From the NCBI GenBank assembly GCA_003223935.1, contig QHXQ01000036.1, forward strand, positions 1-64,000: a stretch of 64,000 nt of DNA, read 5' to 3'. This DNA comes from Acidobacteriota bacterium. Lineage in GTDB: Bacteria > Acidobacteriota > Blastocatellia > Pyrinomonadales > Pyrinomonadaceae. The notes beneath the pieces are model-generated. The model was not told the origin of the DNA, did not search any database, and was given only the letters and a program-made list of their open reading frames with translations. Below are positions 26,954 to 35,272 of this stretch, piece after piece (within the stretch, counting starts at the first letter, position 1; each line of letters starts with the position of its first letter). A program made the position numbers and the translations under genes.

Positions 26954-27563
26954 GGTGACATGCACAAGGGCAACGGTCATGCCAGCAGCATGCGCTTGGT
27001 CGCGCATGCAAGGTGATACAGACGGCACTCGTTCACAGCAAACAGGTTAGTCGTCTGTGCTGGGCGCAGATGTAAGGATGGACGGACAACGCCGACTAAT
27101 GGGTAGGTTGGCAAAGCGCGCGTGGCGACGCTAACGATTGGCATTCTGCAAAGTCTCTGCCCGCATGCGAGCGCGCACAAACGGCATGACGGACGATTGC
27201 CTCATGCGATGTGCAGACGAGTGGATCGCATGGCGTATCAGAAATGTTCGCGGGCGCGATACGAAGTGGACGATTCGGAAACTAAGTTGTGGCGATTTGG
27301 TTGAACCGACGACACGAGCCTGTGCTGATCTGTCATTGCGGGAAAACGACGCGAGGTAAAAGACAGGCTGAAAAGCGTGAAAAATAGAGAAACCAAGTGG
27401 CACGTTGTTGCGTCTAAGAGATCGTGGCCTGCTAGTTGCAACGCAAGAGCACACCATCTCCCCGCAAGACGAGGAAAGAACAAAAGGGAACTTTGAGTTC
27501 GCCTCGTTCGTCTTAAGGGAGTACATGATTCATAACTTTTCATAACGAGTGAGCAAAGTCATC
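26954..27563. other. 610-bp divergent intergenic region
   Basis: No convincing gene is visible. Several short frames exist on both strands (for example 27138-27359 plus) but none has a ribosome-binding site or recognisable motif. No strong hairpin or tandem repeat was found. Promoters for both flanking genes must lie here, and an unrecognised small RNA cannot be excluded. Confidence 0.4.
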
Positions 27564-27797
27564 ATGGCGACGAAACCTAACGTCAAAGTCATCAAGCGGC
27601 GCGAACGCGCGCCCCAAGAAACGCAGGAAACTGCGGCGGAACAGCCCGCGAAAAAGTCTGCGCAGGAGACTGCGCGCGAGATGGTCGCGACCGTGACCGG
27701 CTGGGTCTCGGAGTTTCAGCAGAAGCGGCGTGCCGAGACGCGCCAAGCGCTCAACACGCTCTTCAACGACGCGACACCGCAGCCGGGCAAGGCGTAA
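27564..27797 (+). CDS. Small highly charged hypothetical protein
   Basis: A 77-residue protein starting MATKPNVKVIKRRERAPQE. A lysine/arginine and glutamate/glutamine-rich first half is followed by a helix (AREMVATVTGWVSEFQQKRR) and a polar tail. An in-frame GTG at 27549 is an alternative start. No family is recognised. The composition would fit a nucleoid- or RNA-associated protein, but this is a guess. Confidence 0.55.
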   Translation: MATKPNVKVIKRRERAPQETQETAAEQPAKKSAQETAREMVATVTGWVSEFQQKRRAETRQALNTLFNDATPQPGKA

Positions 27798-27950
27798 ACT
27801 TCCGACACTTGTAGTCAACCTTCAGCGCCTGCTCACGTCAACACTTGAGCAGGCGCGCTTTCATTTCCCACAACTATTGACAGCGATGAACGACGCGCGT
27901 AGCATCGCGGTCATCCGTCACCGGAACATCAAATAGAAACGCCTACGCCT

Positions 27951-28130
27951 ATGAAATCAGCCGCAAAGAAGCAGACGCCAAAGGGCGGCGCAAGGCCCGT
28001 CTTCAGTTCGATCCGCAAACCCGGCGCTCCGCCCGGTCATCCGCTCACACGCGCCAAACCAGAAGAGCGCGCGCATCCGGCCGAGCGCAAAGCGAAACAC
28101 AAACGGCGCGTCCAGACGGATGAAGACTGA
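27951..28130 (+). CDS. Small basic protein overlapping the DinB gene
   Basis: A 59-residue open frame from ATG 27951 to TGA 28130. It is very basic (MKSAAKKQTPKGGARP at the start, ERKAKHKRRVQTDED at the end) with a central proline-rich KPGAPPGHPLTRAKPEER. It overlaps the start of the DinB gene by 11 bases, an arrangement typical of translational coupling. No good ribosome-binding site precedes it and no family is recognised. Its codon use fits the local genes, but its reality is unproven. Confidence 0.5.
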   Translation: MKSAAKKQTPKGGARPVFSSIRKPGAPPGHPLTRAKPEERAHPAERKAKHKRRVQTDED

Positions 28131-28677
28131 ACCGTTGCCCATGGATGAGCAGATCGCGCGGGCCTTCATCGCACACGTGCGTGCGCTGCTCGCGCAAGAC
28201 TATCTGCCGCGCCTTGAACGCTGTCTCGTCGCGCTCGACGAAACGGATGTGTGGTGGCGCGCCAATGCCGAGTCGAACAGCATCGGCAACCTGTTGCTGC
28301 ATCTTGCGGGCAACGCACGTCAGTGGATTGTGAGCGGCGTCGGCGGCGCGCCGGACATGCGCGTGCGCGACAGCGAATTTGCCGCCACAGACAAAGATGA
28401 ACTGACCAAGGCAGAACTGCTCGCGCGTTTGCGCGCGACGCTCAAGGAAGTGGATCAGGTGCTCGCTCGCCTCGACACGGCGACGCTGCTCGATGAGCGC
28501 ACGATTCAAAACTGCACCGGCGTCACTATCCTCGAAGCCGTCTTCCACGTCGTCGAACACTTCTCCATGCACACAGGCCAGATCATCCTGCTCACCAAGC
28601 TACGCACCGTGCGCGACCTAGTTCTCTACGATTTCACCGACAGCATCCCGCGCAAGACGTGGGGGAAAGAGCAGTAG
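28120..28677 (+). CDS. DinB-superfamily protein (DUF1572-like)
   Basis: A 185-residue four-helix-bundle protein of the DinB/YfiT type. The expected metal-ligand histidines are present: His in LLLHLAGNARQW, and the pair in AVFHVVEHFSMHTGQI. The N-terminal RALLAQDYLPRLERCLVAL and the SNSIGNLLLHLAGN motif place it in the DUF1572 branch. Related proteins are thiol transferases acting with bacillithiol or mycothiol, which would fit the YtxJ-like gene elsewhere in the window, but the partner thiol is not known. The end of the gene is part of a heptamer-type hairpin. Confidence 0.85.
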   Translation: MKTEPLPMDEQIARAFIAHVRALLAQDYLPRLERCLVALDETDVWWRANAESNSIGNLLLHLAGNARQWIVSGVGGAPDMRVRDSEFAATDKDELTKAELLARLRATLKEVDQVLARLDTATLLDERTIQNCTGVTILEAVFHVVEHFSMHTGQIILLTKLRTVRDLVLYDFTDSIPRKTWGKEQ

Positions 28678-28795
28678 GCAGTAAGCAGTTAAGACAAAGC
28701 AGAAGATAGAAAGCAACCGGTTGAATGTTTACTTACTGCGGCGAATGAAACTTCAATCGGCTTTTACTGCCTACTGCTTTCTGCTCTTTCCCCTT
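28661..28795. repeat. Hairpin with heptamer arms overlapping the DinB stop
   Basis: The left arm GGGGAAAGAGCAG is followed by TAGGCAG and TAAGCAG (28662-28688). The right arm (about 28764-28794) carries the complements TACTGCC, TACTGCT, TTCTGCT and then CTTTCCCC. The pairing is offset by one 7-bp unit. TTTTC follows. Confidence 0.75.
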
Positions 28796-28935
28796 TTCAA
28801 TCTGCATGGTTCGTGCTTAATATACGAGCGTTCGTTGACTCTTCTGTGGTTGGCGGCGCAGCACGCGCACTCGGCGTGTTTAATCCCGGCGCTGCTCGGC
28901 CGTCATAGACAACTTTTAAGGAGGCGAAAAGTCGG

Positions 28936-29211
28936 ATGACTTACACTGTGGCCGAACCCTGTGTCAATTGTCGTTATACGGACTGCGCGCTCGTCTGTCC
29001 GGTCGATGCGTTCCACCTCGACGACACGATGCTGGTCATCAATCCCGAAACCTGTATTGATTGTGATGCGTGTGTGCCGGAGTGTCCGGTCGAAGCGATC
29101 TTCCCAGAAGATAAAGTGCCGGATGAATGGACGCACTACACGGCCCTGAATGCCGAGAAGGCTCTGAGCGGGCTGCCAACAATCAGCGAAAAACTCGATC
29201 CATTGTGTTGA
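28936..29211 (+). CDS. fdxA: 7Fe ferredoxin, FdxA type
   Basis: A 91-residue ferredoxin that would carry one [3Fe-4S] and one [4Fe-4S] cluster and transfer single electrons. The first motif is PCVNCRYTDCALVCPVDAF, with Cys9, Cys17 and Cys21 as ligands and Cys12 as the non-ligand of the Azotobacter FdI pattern. The second is CIDCDACVPECPVEAIF. The C-terminal helical extension of FdxA is present (WTHYTALNAEKA). AAGGAGG lies upstream at good spacing. No oxidoreductase partner is adjacent. A clean terminator follows. Confidence 0.93.
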   Translation: MTYTVAEPCVNCRYTDCALVCPVDAFHLDDTMLVINPETCIDCDACVPECPVEAIFPEDKVPDEWTHYTALNAEKALSGLPTISEKLDPLC

Positions 29212-29248
29212 GTTGCACGCTTGAGTTTGCAGCGCGCCCGCGTTTGGC

Positions 29249-29285
29249 GGCGCAAGCTTCTTCATACATGAGTTGAAGCTTGCGC
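29249..29285 (+). terminator. Intrinsic terminator after fdxA
   Basis: The perfect 12-bp stem GGCGCAAGCTTC / GAAGCTTGCGCC has a 13-nt loop and is followed by CCATTTTTGTT. Confidence 0.85.
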
Positions 29286-29334
29286 CCCATTTTTGTTTGC
29301 AGGATCGCGGCTGGCGGTGTAGTTTGATGCGCGG

Positions 29335-29655
29335 GTGACGAGCAGAAGGCGCAAGCGTTGGTTGGGCGGCCTCGCACTGGCGTTAGGCACGCTGGGCGCG
29401 ACGGTGCTTTTGGGCCGCCGCAAGCCGCGCAGGAAGCGGATGACAAAAGAACAACTCGACAACTATCACCGCAACTCTGAAGCCGACCGTTGGGCGCGCC
29501 CCGGCATGTCGGTCACGTTTCGCGCCGAGATCATGCCGAGCCGTGATCGCGCTGAACGCACCTTCCGTGTCGTCAAACTTCTGCCAAGCAAGCGCGTTCT
29601 CCTCGAAGGCGTCGCAGGCGAACACACCGAGAGTGAGTTCGAGCCGGTGCGCTGA
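29335..29655 (+). CDS. Small membrane-anchored hypothetical protein
   Basis: A 106-residue protein starting at a GTG (29335). It has a very basic N-terminus (TSRRRKRW), one hydrophobic helix (LGGLALALGTLGATVLLG), another basic patch (RRKPRRKRM) and a beta-rich C-terminus (MSVTFRAEIMPSRDRAERTF and LLEGVAGEHTESEFEPV). No known family is recognised. It is probably tail-out or tail-in anchored with a small beta-domain. Confidence 0.6.
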   Translation: MTSRRRKRWLGGLALALGTLGATVLLGRRKPRRKRMTKEQLDNYHRNSEADRWARPGMSVTFRAEIMPSRDRAERTFRVVKLLPSKRVLLEGVAGEHTESEFEPVR

Positions 29656-29726
29656 ATTCGCGAGTAGCGACCGAACGAAAATAAATGGCACACGTCTGAT
29701 CGCTTCGATTGTGAGGCGATCTTTTT

Positions 29727-30503
29727 TTACCATTCATACTCGCGCCCCGGCTCCATCGCGCTCAGGCGCGGGATGCCGAGGGCGTTGAGTTCTTCGACGA
29801 GGATGTGGCGGTAGGAAGGTTTGAGATGAACGGCGAGCACATCCAAGTGGTTGTGCGTCAGCTTGCGCAGTTCGGCGGCGACGCCTTCGGGTGTCAGGTG
29901 GCCTGAGACGTCAGCGAGTTGGCTCATCGAGTTTGGGAAAGAGGCTTCGATGAAGAGGGCCGCGACATCTGGCATGCGATTGACCAGTTGCCAAAACTCT
30001 TCGGTCGTGGCGGTATCGGAACTGAAGGCGACGCCTGTTTTGCCGTCTGAGGCGACAAGCCCGATGGTCGGGACGATGTGATTGACCGCGACGGCCGTAA
30101 CCTTCAAGTGTGCGACCTCCAACTCCTCGCCCACGTGGATCGGCACGTACTCCATCACCTTACAAGTGCCGTTGGCCAATTCGGAGAAGCGCGGATAGAC
30201 CGTCCAGTTGAACACGTCGCGTTGCAATAGCCCGATCACCTCTTCGGTCGCATAGACACGGATCGGCTCTTTCAAGAGCGCGAACATATCATCAATGAAG
30301 ATGGGCAGCGTCGCCATGTGATCCATGTGCGGGTGTGTGACGATGATGTCGCGCACGGTTTGGCGCTGCGCGTCCGTTGCGGCGAGCGCGATTGAGCCGG
30401 CGTCCACGGCGACGCGGTCGTCTATGAGGAAGCAGGTCAGGCGCTGTTCGGGGGTCGCGCGGCCGTGCTCATCGAAGGTGCTGGGAAGTAGCTGAATTTT
30501 CAC
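29727..30503 (-). CDS. MBL-fold metallohydrolase, class II cyclic-nucleotide phosphodiesterase-like
   Basis: A 258-residue metallo-beta-lactamase-fold enzyme. The metal motif THPHMDHMA (His57, His59, Asp61, His62) is followed by the third-site VNHIVPT His, SSDTATTEEF with the bridging Asp, and a C-terminal HLKPS His. FIEASFPN and GHLTPEGVA are characteristic of the CpdP/PDE1 class II phosphodiesterase branch, which cleaves cAMP or cGMP. The actual substrate remains open. No nucleotide cyclase of class III is adjacent. No signal peptide is visible, so it is probably cytosolic. Confidence 0.85.
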   Translation of the reverse strand: MKIQLLPSTFDEHGRATPEQRLTCFLIDDRVAVDAGSIALAATDAQRQTVRDIIVTHPHMDHMATLPIFIDDMFALLKEPIRVYATEEVIGLLQRDVFNWTVYPRFSELANGTCKVMEYVPIHVGEELEVAHLKVTAVAVNHIVPTIGLVASDGKTGVAFSSDTATTEEFWQLVNRMPDVAALFIEASFPNSMSQLADVSGHLTPEGVAAELRKLTHNHLDVLAVHLKPSYRHILVEELNALGIPRLSAMEPGREYEW

Positions 30504-30576
30504 CGGAGCATTTATCCTGAAGTTGTCACAAGATACGACCCGCCCTATACGCTCGGATGTGAAGTTCTGGGCTTAG

Positions 30577-31737
30577 TCATTGCGGCCGGCCCATCTGCGT
30601 GCTCAGTTCGTAGAGCGCGCGCCGGTAGAACTCTTCGCGCGCGTGCGCTGCCTCGTCCTGCGCCAGCAAGCCGCGGGCGACGCGATTGCGATGAAACGCC
30701 AGCTCACTTGCAGTGCTGTTATAGCGCGCACGCATGCGCCACATGGTCACGCCGCCGTGCCGAAACGCGCGCCAAGATGCGCCCATGCGCCCGCGCACGC
30801 TGCACAGGCACTCGTACTCCTGCTGTGTGAAAAAACCTTGTTGCAGATCGCTCGCCAGTTGTTCGCGCACGATCTGGCCCTCGCGTTGCAGGGCATAATA
30901 GATCGTCACCAGCACGGCGATGAAGACGGGCACCATGATGAAGAAGTAAACGACGAAATAGAGCACGGGGTTGAGCGAAGCAGACAAGTTCCACAGCCCG
31001 TGCAGCGACATGGCGACAAAGAGACCGACGAGCGGCGCGAGTATTCTGATGCCGCGTTTGTTCGTCTGGCTCGCAAGCCCTAAACCGATGCCGGTCATGC
31101 TGGTAAAGAGTGGGTGCGAAAACGGAGCCATCAGGCCGCGCAGGATGAAAGTGCCGAGCGAACCGGCCACACCGCCTTCGAGCGCCGCGCCGCCGTAGTA
31201 TTGAATGTTCTCGGTCATCGCGAACCCGAGGCCGACCATCGCAGCATAGACGATGCCGTCAATCACGCCGTCAAACTCGTCGCGCTTCCACCAGAACAGT
31301 CCAAAGAGCACGAGCGCCTTCGAGGTCTCTTCGACAAACGGTGCGGAGATGACCGTCGCAAAGAACTCGCCCGCCTTGTCGCCCGCCAGCAGCGCGATGA
31401 TGCCGCCGCTGATGGTGTTCATCACGAACGCGATGAAGATGGCGACGAGCGCGCCCCAGAAAAAAGCGGTCGCCAACATCCACGGCGGCTCCGGCTCGAA
31501 GCGATCGATCCACAACGCGAGCGAGACGTAGATGGGTACGGGCAGCGTCGCCAACACAAACCCGATGAGCAGTGGCACAAGCCCCGTGCCGAGACCGATG
31601 AGCAACAGGGTCAACAGACCGAGCAACAACGCGACGAGGATCGCCGCAACGACGAGCATCGTGCGCAACGCGCTCTTGTGCCCTGCGCGCGGCGTCGGCG
31701 CGAGAGCGTCTGGGGCGGGAAAACTATAGTTGTTCAT
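30577..31737 (-). CDS. PrsW-family intramembrane metalloprotease
   Basis: A 386-residue membrane protein with about eight helices. The expected active-site elements of the PrsW/Abi-like glutamic family are present: FVEETSK (Glu136, Glu137), FAMTENIQ (Glu176), PFSHPLF (His208) and MSLHGLWN (His246). PrsW in Bacillus cleaves anti-sigma factors. The C-terminal 90 residues are a cytosolic, Arg-rich helical extension. The ATG at 31737 is chosen because the frame upstream is a shadow of the zinc-ribbon gene. That zinc-ribbon, tail-anchored protein is encoded 29 bases upstream in the same operon and could be a partner or substrate. Confidence 0.9.
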   Translation of the reverse strand: MNNYSFPAPDALAPTPRAGHKSALRTMLVVAAILVALLLGLLTLLLIGLGTGLVPLLIGFVLATLPVPIYVSLALWIDRFEPEPPWMLATAFFWGALVAIFIAFVMNTISGGIIALLAGDKAGEFFATVISAPFVEETSKALVLFGLFWWKRDEFDGVIDGIVYAAMVGLGFAMTENIQYYGGAALEGGVAGSLGTFILRGLMAPFSHPLFTSMTGIGLGLASQTNKRGIRILAPLVGLFVAMSLHGLWNLSASLNPVLYFVVYFFIMVPVFIAVLVTIYYALQREGQIVREQLASDLQQGFFTQQEYECLCSVRGRMGASWRAFRHGGVTMWRMRARYNSTASELAFHRNRVARGLLAQDEAAHAREEFYRRALYELSTQMGRPQ

Positions 31738-31766
31738 GTTCGACGCGCAAGCGAGCCGCCGGTTGT

Positions 31767-32180
31767 TTAACGACGCAGCAGCACGAACGCGATGACGACG
31801 AGCAGCAAGATGATCGCGCCGACGAGCAGCCAGACTGTCGCTCCGCTCCCGCTCGGCGCGGGTGCGATGGGCGCGACGGGCGGCGCTGACGGTCGGGTCG
31901 ATAATGGTGGCGTGGCCGCGGGCGGCGCGCTGGTCGGGGTCGGCGTTGCGGCCGGCGCGCTGCTCGCAGGCGGCGGCGTTGCGGGCGTCGGCTTCGGCGC
32001 TGCGCCACCGGCCGCAGGCGGCGGCGCATTCCATTGCGACGGCGGCACGATGACGGTCGCACCGAGGTCTGCCGCCGATTGTTTACGTTCAGCCGCTTGC
32101 GCCGACATCGGCGCACCGCATTCAGGACAAAACGCCTTCTGCTCAGGCACTGACGCGCCGCACTTGGAACATTTCGCCAT
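31767..32180 (-). CDS. Tail-anchored zinc-ribbon protein
   Basis: A 137-residue protein with three parts. An N-terminal zinc ribbon (CSKCGASVPEQKAFCPECG) has four cysteines. A long Ala/Pro/Thr-rich linker follows, then a single C-terminal membrane helix (VWLLVGAIILLLVVIAFVLL) ending in two arginines. The topology is that of a tail-anchored protein with a cytosolic zinc ribbon. It lies 29 bases upstream of the PrsW protease gene. The helix near the C-terminus makes it a plausible intramembrane-protease substrate, which is inference. Confidence 0.8.
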   Translation of the reverse strand: MAKCSKCGASVPEQKAFCPECGAPMSAQAAERKQSAADLGATVIVPPSQWNAPPPAAGGAAPKPTPATPPPASSAPAATPTPTSAPPAATPPLSTRPSAPPVAPIAPAPSGSGATVWLLVGAIILLLVVIAFVLLRR

Positions 32181-32550
32181 ACACGAATTCTCCGCGCCGT
32201 CTGTTAATGAATGATCGTTGCTTGATGATGCGAAGCGAGGATGCGCCCGTCGTTGTCGGCGCGCACGAGCGATTCGACCGCTACCCGCAAGCGCGCCCAA
32301 GTATAAACGGATTCCTTCGGCGCTGCCAGCAAAAAAGCAAGGCTGAAGGCGGAAGGATGAGAGCTGAAGGAGAGACCGCTCAGCTTGAGTAGGCACTCTT
32401 TCAGCCTTCAGCCCTTATCCTTCCACCTTGCTTTCTGTTGACAGCGCTGGGCGAAAGGTTGAGTATTATTGCCGTTTCGTTCGGGCCGGCGCTTGCCGCC
32501 GGATTGGTGAGAGAAGCGCGCCGGACTCTTCGGCGGCTGGAGAGTGTGAC
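32181..32550. promoter_or_regulatory. Divergent intergenic region carrying a heptamer hairpin
   Basis: This 370-bp gap lies between the divergent zinc-ribbon and TPR-like membrane genes and so holds both promoters. It also contains the long 7-bp-unit inverted repeat at 32335-32436. No other element was recognised. Confidence 0.5.
32335..32436. repeat. Hairpin built from GGCTGAA-like 7-bp repeats
   Basis: The left arm reads GGCTGAA, GGCGGAA, GGATGAG, AGCTGAA (from 32341). The reverse complement of the right arm reads GGTGGAA, GGATAAG, GGCTGAA, GGCTGAA. Both arms are flanked by AAAGCAA and its complement TTGCTTT. The unusual feature is its place between two divergent gene starts rather than after a gene. 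Confidence 0.85.
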
Positions 32551-33531
32551 TTGCCCACCGATTCCGCAAACTACGCTTACACGCGCGAGGCGCGCTTACG
32601 CACGACGGGCGGCGCGCGGCCCGCGCGTCGTCCACGCCCGCGCTTGCCTTCGACCTTCGGTTACATGTTCGCGGCCGTCATCATCGCCGCCGCATTGTTC
32701 ATCGCGGTCTGGTGGTTGTTGGCCGCGAGCGGCGACGACGCGCCGTTGCTGCCGGCTGGTCTGGCGGCGAGCGTCGTGTTACTCGTCGCGCTGGCGGCGC
32801 GCGAGATCGTGATGCGGCGCGCGTGGGCGCACTACACGCACGAGCTTGAGTTGCGGATGGGCGCGGGCGAGGCTTTGAAGTTGCAACCGGCGGGGCCTGC
32901 GGGCGGCAAAGTCAAAGTGAAGACGACCGGCGCGTCGTTTCGTGCGTTGCAGCAGCGGCTCGCGCAAGCCGACGAGATCGGCGCGCAGCAACCCGAAGCG
33001 CACCTTGAAGCTTATCGTCTGTGCGAACAATATCTCGCCAACTCGGAAGACGCGATCCGCGCGCCGGGCGTGGCGACGGACGTGCGCGTGGCCTTGCGCG
33101 CCGGGCAAGAGCGCGTGCGCGAATTGCAGAAGCACCATCTGCTCGCGTGGGCGCGCGGCGAGGCGCAACGGCTGACGCACGAGGCGCAACGACGTGCCAG
33201 CCCGTCGGCACGGATCGAGACAGCGATGCGCGCCGTCGAAGTGATCAATGAAGCGTTGCAGGTCTATCCCGAAGAGCCGGCGCTACGCGATTCGGCGTTG
33301 GCTGTGCGCAACTTCATCGCGTCGGTCAAGGTCGCACACTGGATCGAACTGGCCGAGCGCGCCGCTTTTCGCGGGCGCTACACGCGCGCCATCGCGCGCT
33401 ACCGCGACGCGCTCTTCTATCTCTCGCGCGCAGACATGAGCAACGACGCACGCGATGAAGCGGCCACGCGCATCAACCGCGAGATCGAAATGCTGCGCGC
33501 CCGCGTCGCGCTCGACAAAAACAAGGGCTGA
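32551..33531 (+). CDS. Membrane protein with C-terminal helical repeats
   Basis: A 326-residue protein. Two membrane helices (MFAAVIIAAALFIAVWWLLA and LPAGLAASVVLLVALAA) are followed by a long cytosolic helical region with TPR-like character. The last two pairs are ARIETAMRAVEVINEALQVY and RGRYTRAIARYRDALFYL. The start is probably the TTG at 32551, which has GGAGAG at proper distance. An in-frame ATG at 32428 lies inside the hairpin and has no ribosome-binding site. No enzyme motif is seen. It is transcribed away from the PrsW operon and ahead of the polysaccharide export gene. Confidence 0.6.
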   Translation: MPTDSANYAYTREARLRTTGGARPARRPRPRLPSTFGYMFAAVIIAAALFIAVWWLLAASGDDAPLLPAGLAASVVLLVALAAREIVMRRAWAHYTHELELRMGAGEALKLQPAGPAGGKVKVKTTGASFRALQQRLAQADEIGAQQPEAHLEAYRLCEQYLANSEDAIRAPGVATDVRVALRAGQERVRELQKHHLLAWARGEAQRLTHEAQRRASPSARIETAMRAVEVINEALQVYPEEPALRDSALAVRNFIASVKVAHWIELAERAAFRGRYTRAIARYRDALFYLSRADMSNDARDEAATRINREIEMLRARVALDKNKG

Positions 33532-33540
33532 GGACGGAGA

Positions 33541-33645
33541 GATGAGGGATGAACAAGAGTTGAACGATTGAGCCATCTATTGATTGATTCAATGAACCAA
33601 TGACCAAATGAATCAATCGTTCAGCCCGCAGCCCTGCTTTCCGAT
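33541..33645. repeat. Intergenic inverted repeat with about 8-bp units
   Basis: CAATGAAC, CAATGACC, AAATGAAT and CAATCGTT follow one another, and GAACGATTGA upstream pairs with the complement TCAATCGTTC downstream. This is the same architecture as the heptamer hairpins but with a period closer to 8. It follows the membrane-protein stop. Confidence 0.6.
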
Positions 33646-33726
33646 TTTCCGGTTTCTGTGCGACAATTAGTTGCCGCACACAATTGCAACCCGACGAACT
33701 GGACAACAAGAGTTGAGGATAGATTT

Positions 33727-34794
33727 ATGAACGCCGTAAAGATTCTCTGTGCGCTCACTTTGCTTACCACGCTCATCGTTCTGCCATCCGCCGCGCAACA
33801 GCCGACCGGACAGGCGCAGCCGTTTATTCCGACGGGCGATACTTCACCCGCCACGATTACATCATCCGCGCCTGACGCCGTCATGGGCGGCCCAAAGGAT
33901 TATCCGCTCGGCCCCGGCGACGTGGTTGAGTTGCGCGTCTTCGGCGAGCAGCAGTTCGATGGCGTTTATCAAGTGGACAGCGATAATAATCTCACGGTGC
34001 CGTTTATCGAACAGCCGATCAACGTGCGCTGTCGCACGATTAAAGACGTGCGCAAAGATGTCGTGACCGCGTTGGCTAAGTTTCTCGTCAACCCGCAGGT
34101 CTATATGAACATCAAGCAGCAGAACAGCCGGCCGGCCGCAGTCGTGTATGGTGCGGTGCGCACGCCGCGCCTCTTTGAGATGCACCGTCGCGCGCGCCTG
34201 CTCGAACTGATCTCAACCAGCGGCGGCGTGACCGAACAGGCCAACGGCACGATCCAGATCACGCACAGAGAAGAGGCCGTCTGCCCTGAGCCGGACGAGT
34301 TGACCGAGTCGAAGTCTGCCGTGCAGGGGACAGATGCTTCGGGGCTGGTGCCCTTTTCGATCTACAGGGTGTCTGATCTGAAACTCGGTAAGGCCGAAGG
34401 GAATCCTTTCATTCGGCCGGGCGACATCGTGTACGTCGCCGAAGCGTCGCCCGTCTATATCACGGGCGGTGTAACCGCGCCGCAGGGAATTTACCTGCGC
34501 GAGCATCTTATGTTGTCGCGGGCGATTGCGATGGTTGGCGGCCCGACTAAAGAGGCCAAGACGAGTGAGGTACACATCTATCGGCAGAAAGAGGGCGGCG
34601 TGGACAGTAAGCCGATGATGGTTGACTTCCGAAAGATTCAGCGGCACGAACAGCCTGACATCGAGTTGCAGCCTTACGACGTGATCGAAGTGCCGCTAAA
34701 AGGCTTCGACCTCAAAAAGTGGCTGCTCGGTGTCGGTCAGGGCAGCATAGGGCCCACTGTGACGAATGCAGCGACACGAGTAATCCTCTATTGA
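33727..34794 (+). CDS. Polysaccharide export protein (Wza/OPX type)
   Basis: A 355-residue exported protein with a signal peptide (MNAVKILCALTLLTTLIVLP) and then the poly_export/SLBB domain. YPLGPGDVVELRVFGEQQFD opens it, with a double SLBB architecture (AVVYGAVRTPRLFEM and VYITGGVTAPQGIYL). It ends with the typical YDVIEVP motif. OPX proteins form outer-membrane channels for capsule or exopolysaccharide. No glycosyltransferase, flippase or Wzc gene is adjacent, so its partners are elsewhere. No lipobox cysteine is visible in the signal. A perfect terminator follows the stop. Confidence 0.9.
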   Translation: MNAVKILCALTLLTTLIVLPSAAQQPTGQAQPFIPTGDTSPATITSSAPDAVMGGPKDYPLGPGDVVELRVFGEQQFDGVYQVDSDNNLTVPFIEQPINVRCRTIKDVRKDVVTALAKFLVNPQVYMNIKQQNSRPAAVVYGAVRTPRLFEMHRRARLLELISTSGGVTEQANGTIQITHREEAVCPEPDELTESKSAVQGTDASGLVPFSIYRVSDLKLGKAEGNPFIRPGDIVYVAEASPVYITGGVTAPQGIYLREHLMLSRAIAMVGGPTKEAKTSEVHIYRQKEGGVDSKPMMVDFRKIQRHEQPDIELQPYDVIEVPLKGFDLKKWLLGVGQGSIGPTVTNAATRVILY

Positions 34795-34812
34795 ACTGCA
34801 TTTAGCGAGACG

Positions 34813-34846
34813 GAGAGGCTGACCGCCTTGACGCGGTCAGCCTCTC
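34813..34846 (+). terminator. Intrinsic terminator after the export gene
   Basis: The perfect stem GAGAGGCTGACCGC / GCGGTCAGCCTCTC (14 bp) has a 6-nt loop and is followed by TTTGATT. Confidence 0.85.
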
Positions 34847-34969
34847 TTTGATTATGCGCTCGTCTCGTTCGGTGCGCGGTACGTTTCGGCGGCGCGCGTC
34901 GTCTGTGTTAGAGTATCGCTTCGTCAAACAGGCGAAGCAGTCAGCAAAATTTTTGGGAGATAGTTTTTC

Positions 34970-35272
34970 ATGGCTCGAAGGAATGCTCCGGCGGTGGAGG
35001 CGCGCAGACGGCGGCGACGGATGACGCTGTTGTGGATCGCTGTGGCCGCCGCCATCGTCGTCGGTCTGATCTGGAAGGAACAGATCGCTCTGCTCTACGT
35101 GCTCGCTACCGTCAGCGTCACGGTCTTGCTCATCATCGTTGCCATCTCAGACCTGCACGACACGCGCGCCGCGACCGAACCGCCATTGGACGCCGCCGCA
35201 GCCCTCGCCGACGGCACAGCCGCCGCGCCGCTTCGCACGTCGCCTGCCCGCACGACGGCCAAGCGACGCTAA
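34970..35272 (+). CDS. Small hypothetical membrane protein
   Basis: A 100-residue protein. The Arg-rich N-terminus (EARRRRRRM) leads into two closely spaced hydrophobic helices (LLWIAVAAAIVVGLIW and LYVLATVSVTVLLIIVAI), then a polar Ala/Thr/Arg tail. A GGGAGA ribosome-binding site precedes the ATG. No family is recognised. It lies between two terminators and is therefore a single transcription unit. Confidence 0.65.
   Translation: MARRNAPAVEARRRRRRMTLLWIAVAAAIVVGLIWKEQIALLYVLATVSVTVLLIIVAISDLHDTRAATEPPLDAAAALADGTAAAPLRTSPARTTAKRR

Noticed and set aside
27138-27359. Small plus-strand protein in the 26.9-27.6 kb gap
   Set aside because: There is no ribosome-binding site or recognisable motif, and overlapping frames on both strands are equally good.
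31114-31770. 218-residue plus-strand frame opposite PrsW
   Set aside because: The composition is that of an antisense shadow of a GC-rich membrane gene, and PrsW motifs on the other strand are complete.
30577-32034. PrsW starting at 32034 with a 99-residue N-terminal extension
   Set aside because: The extension is an out-of-frame reading of the zinc-ribbon gene. The membrane protein begins at MNNYSF.
32428-32550. Longer ATG start for the TPR-like membrane protein
   Set aside because: The ATG lies in the arm of the heptamer hairpin and has no ribosome-binding site. The TTG at 32551 has GGAGAG at good spacing.
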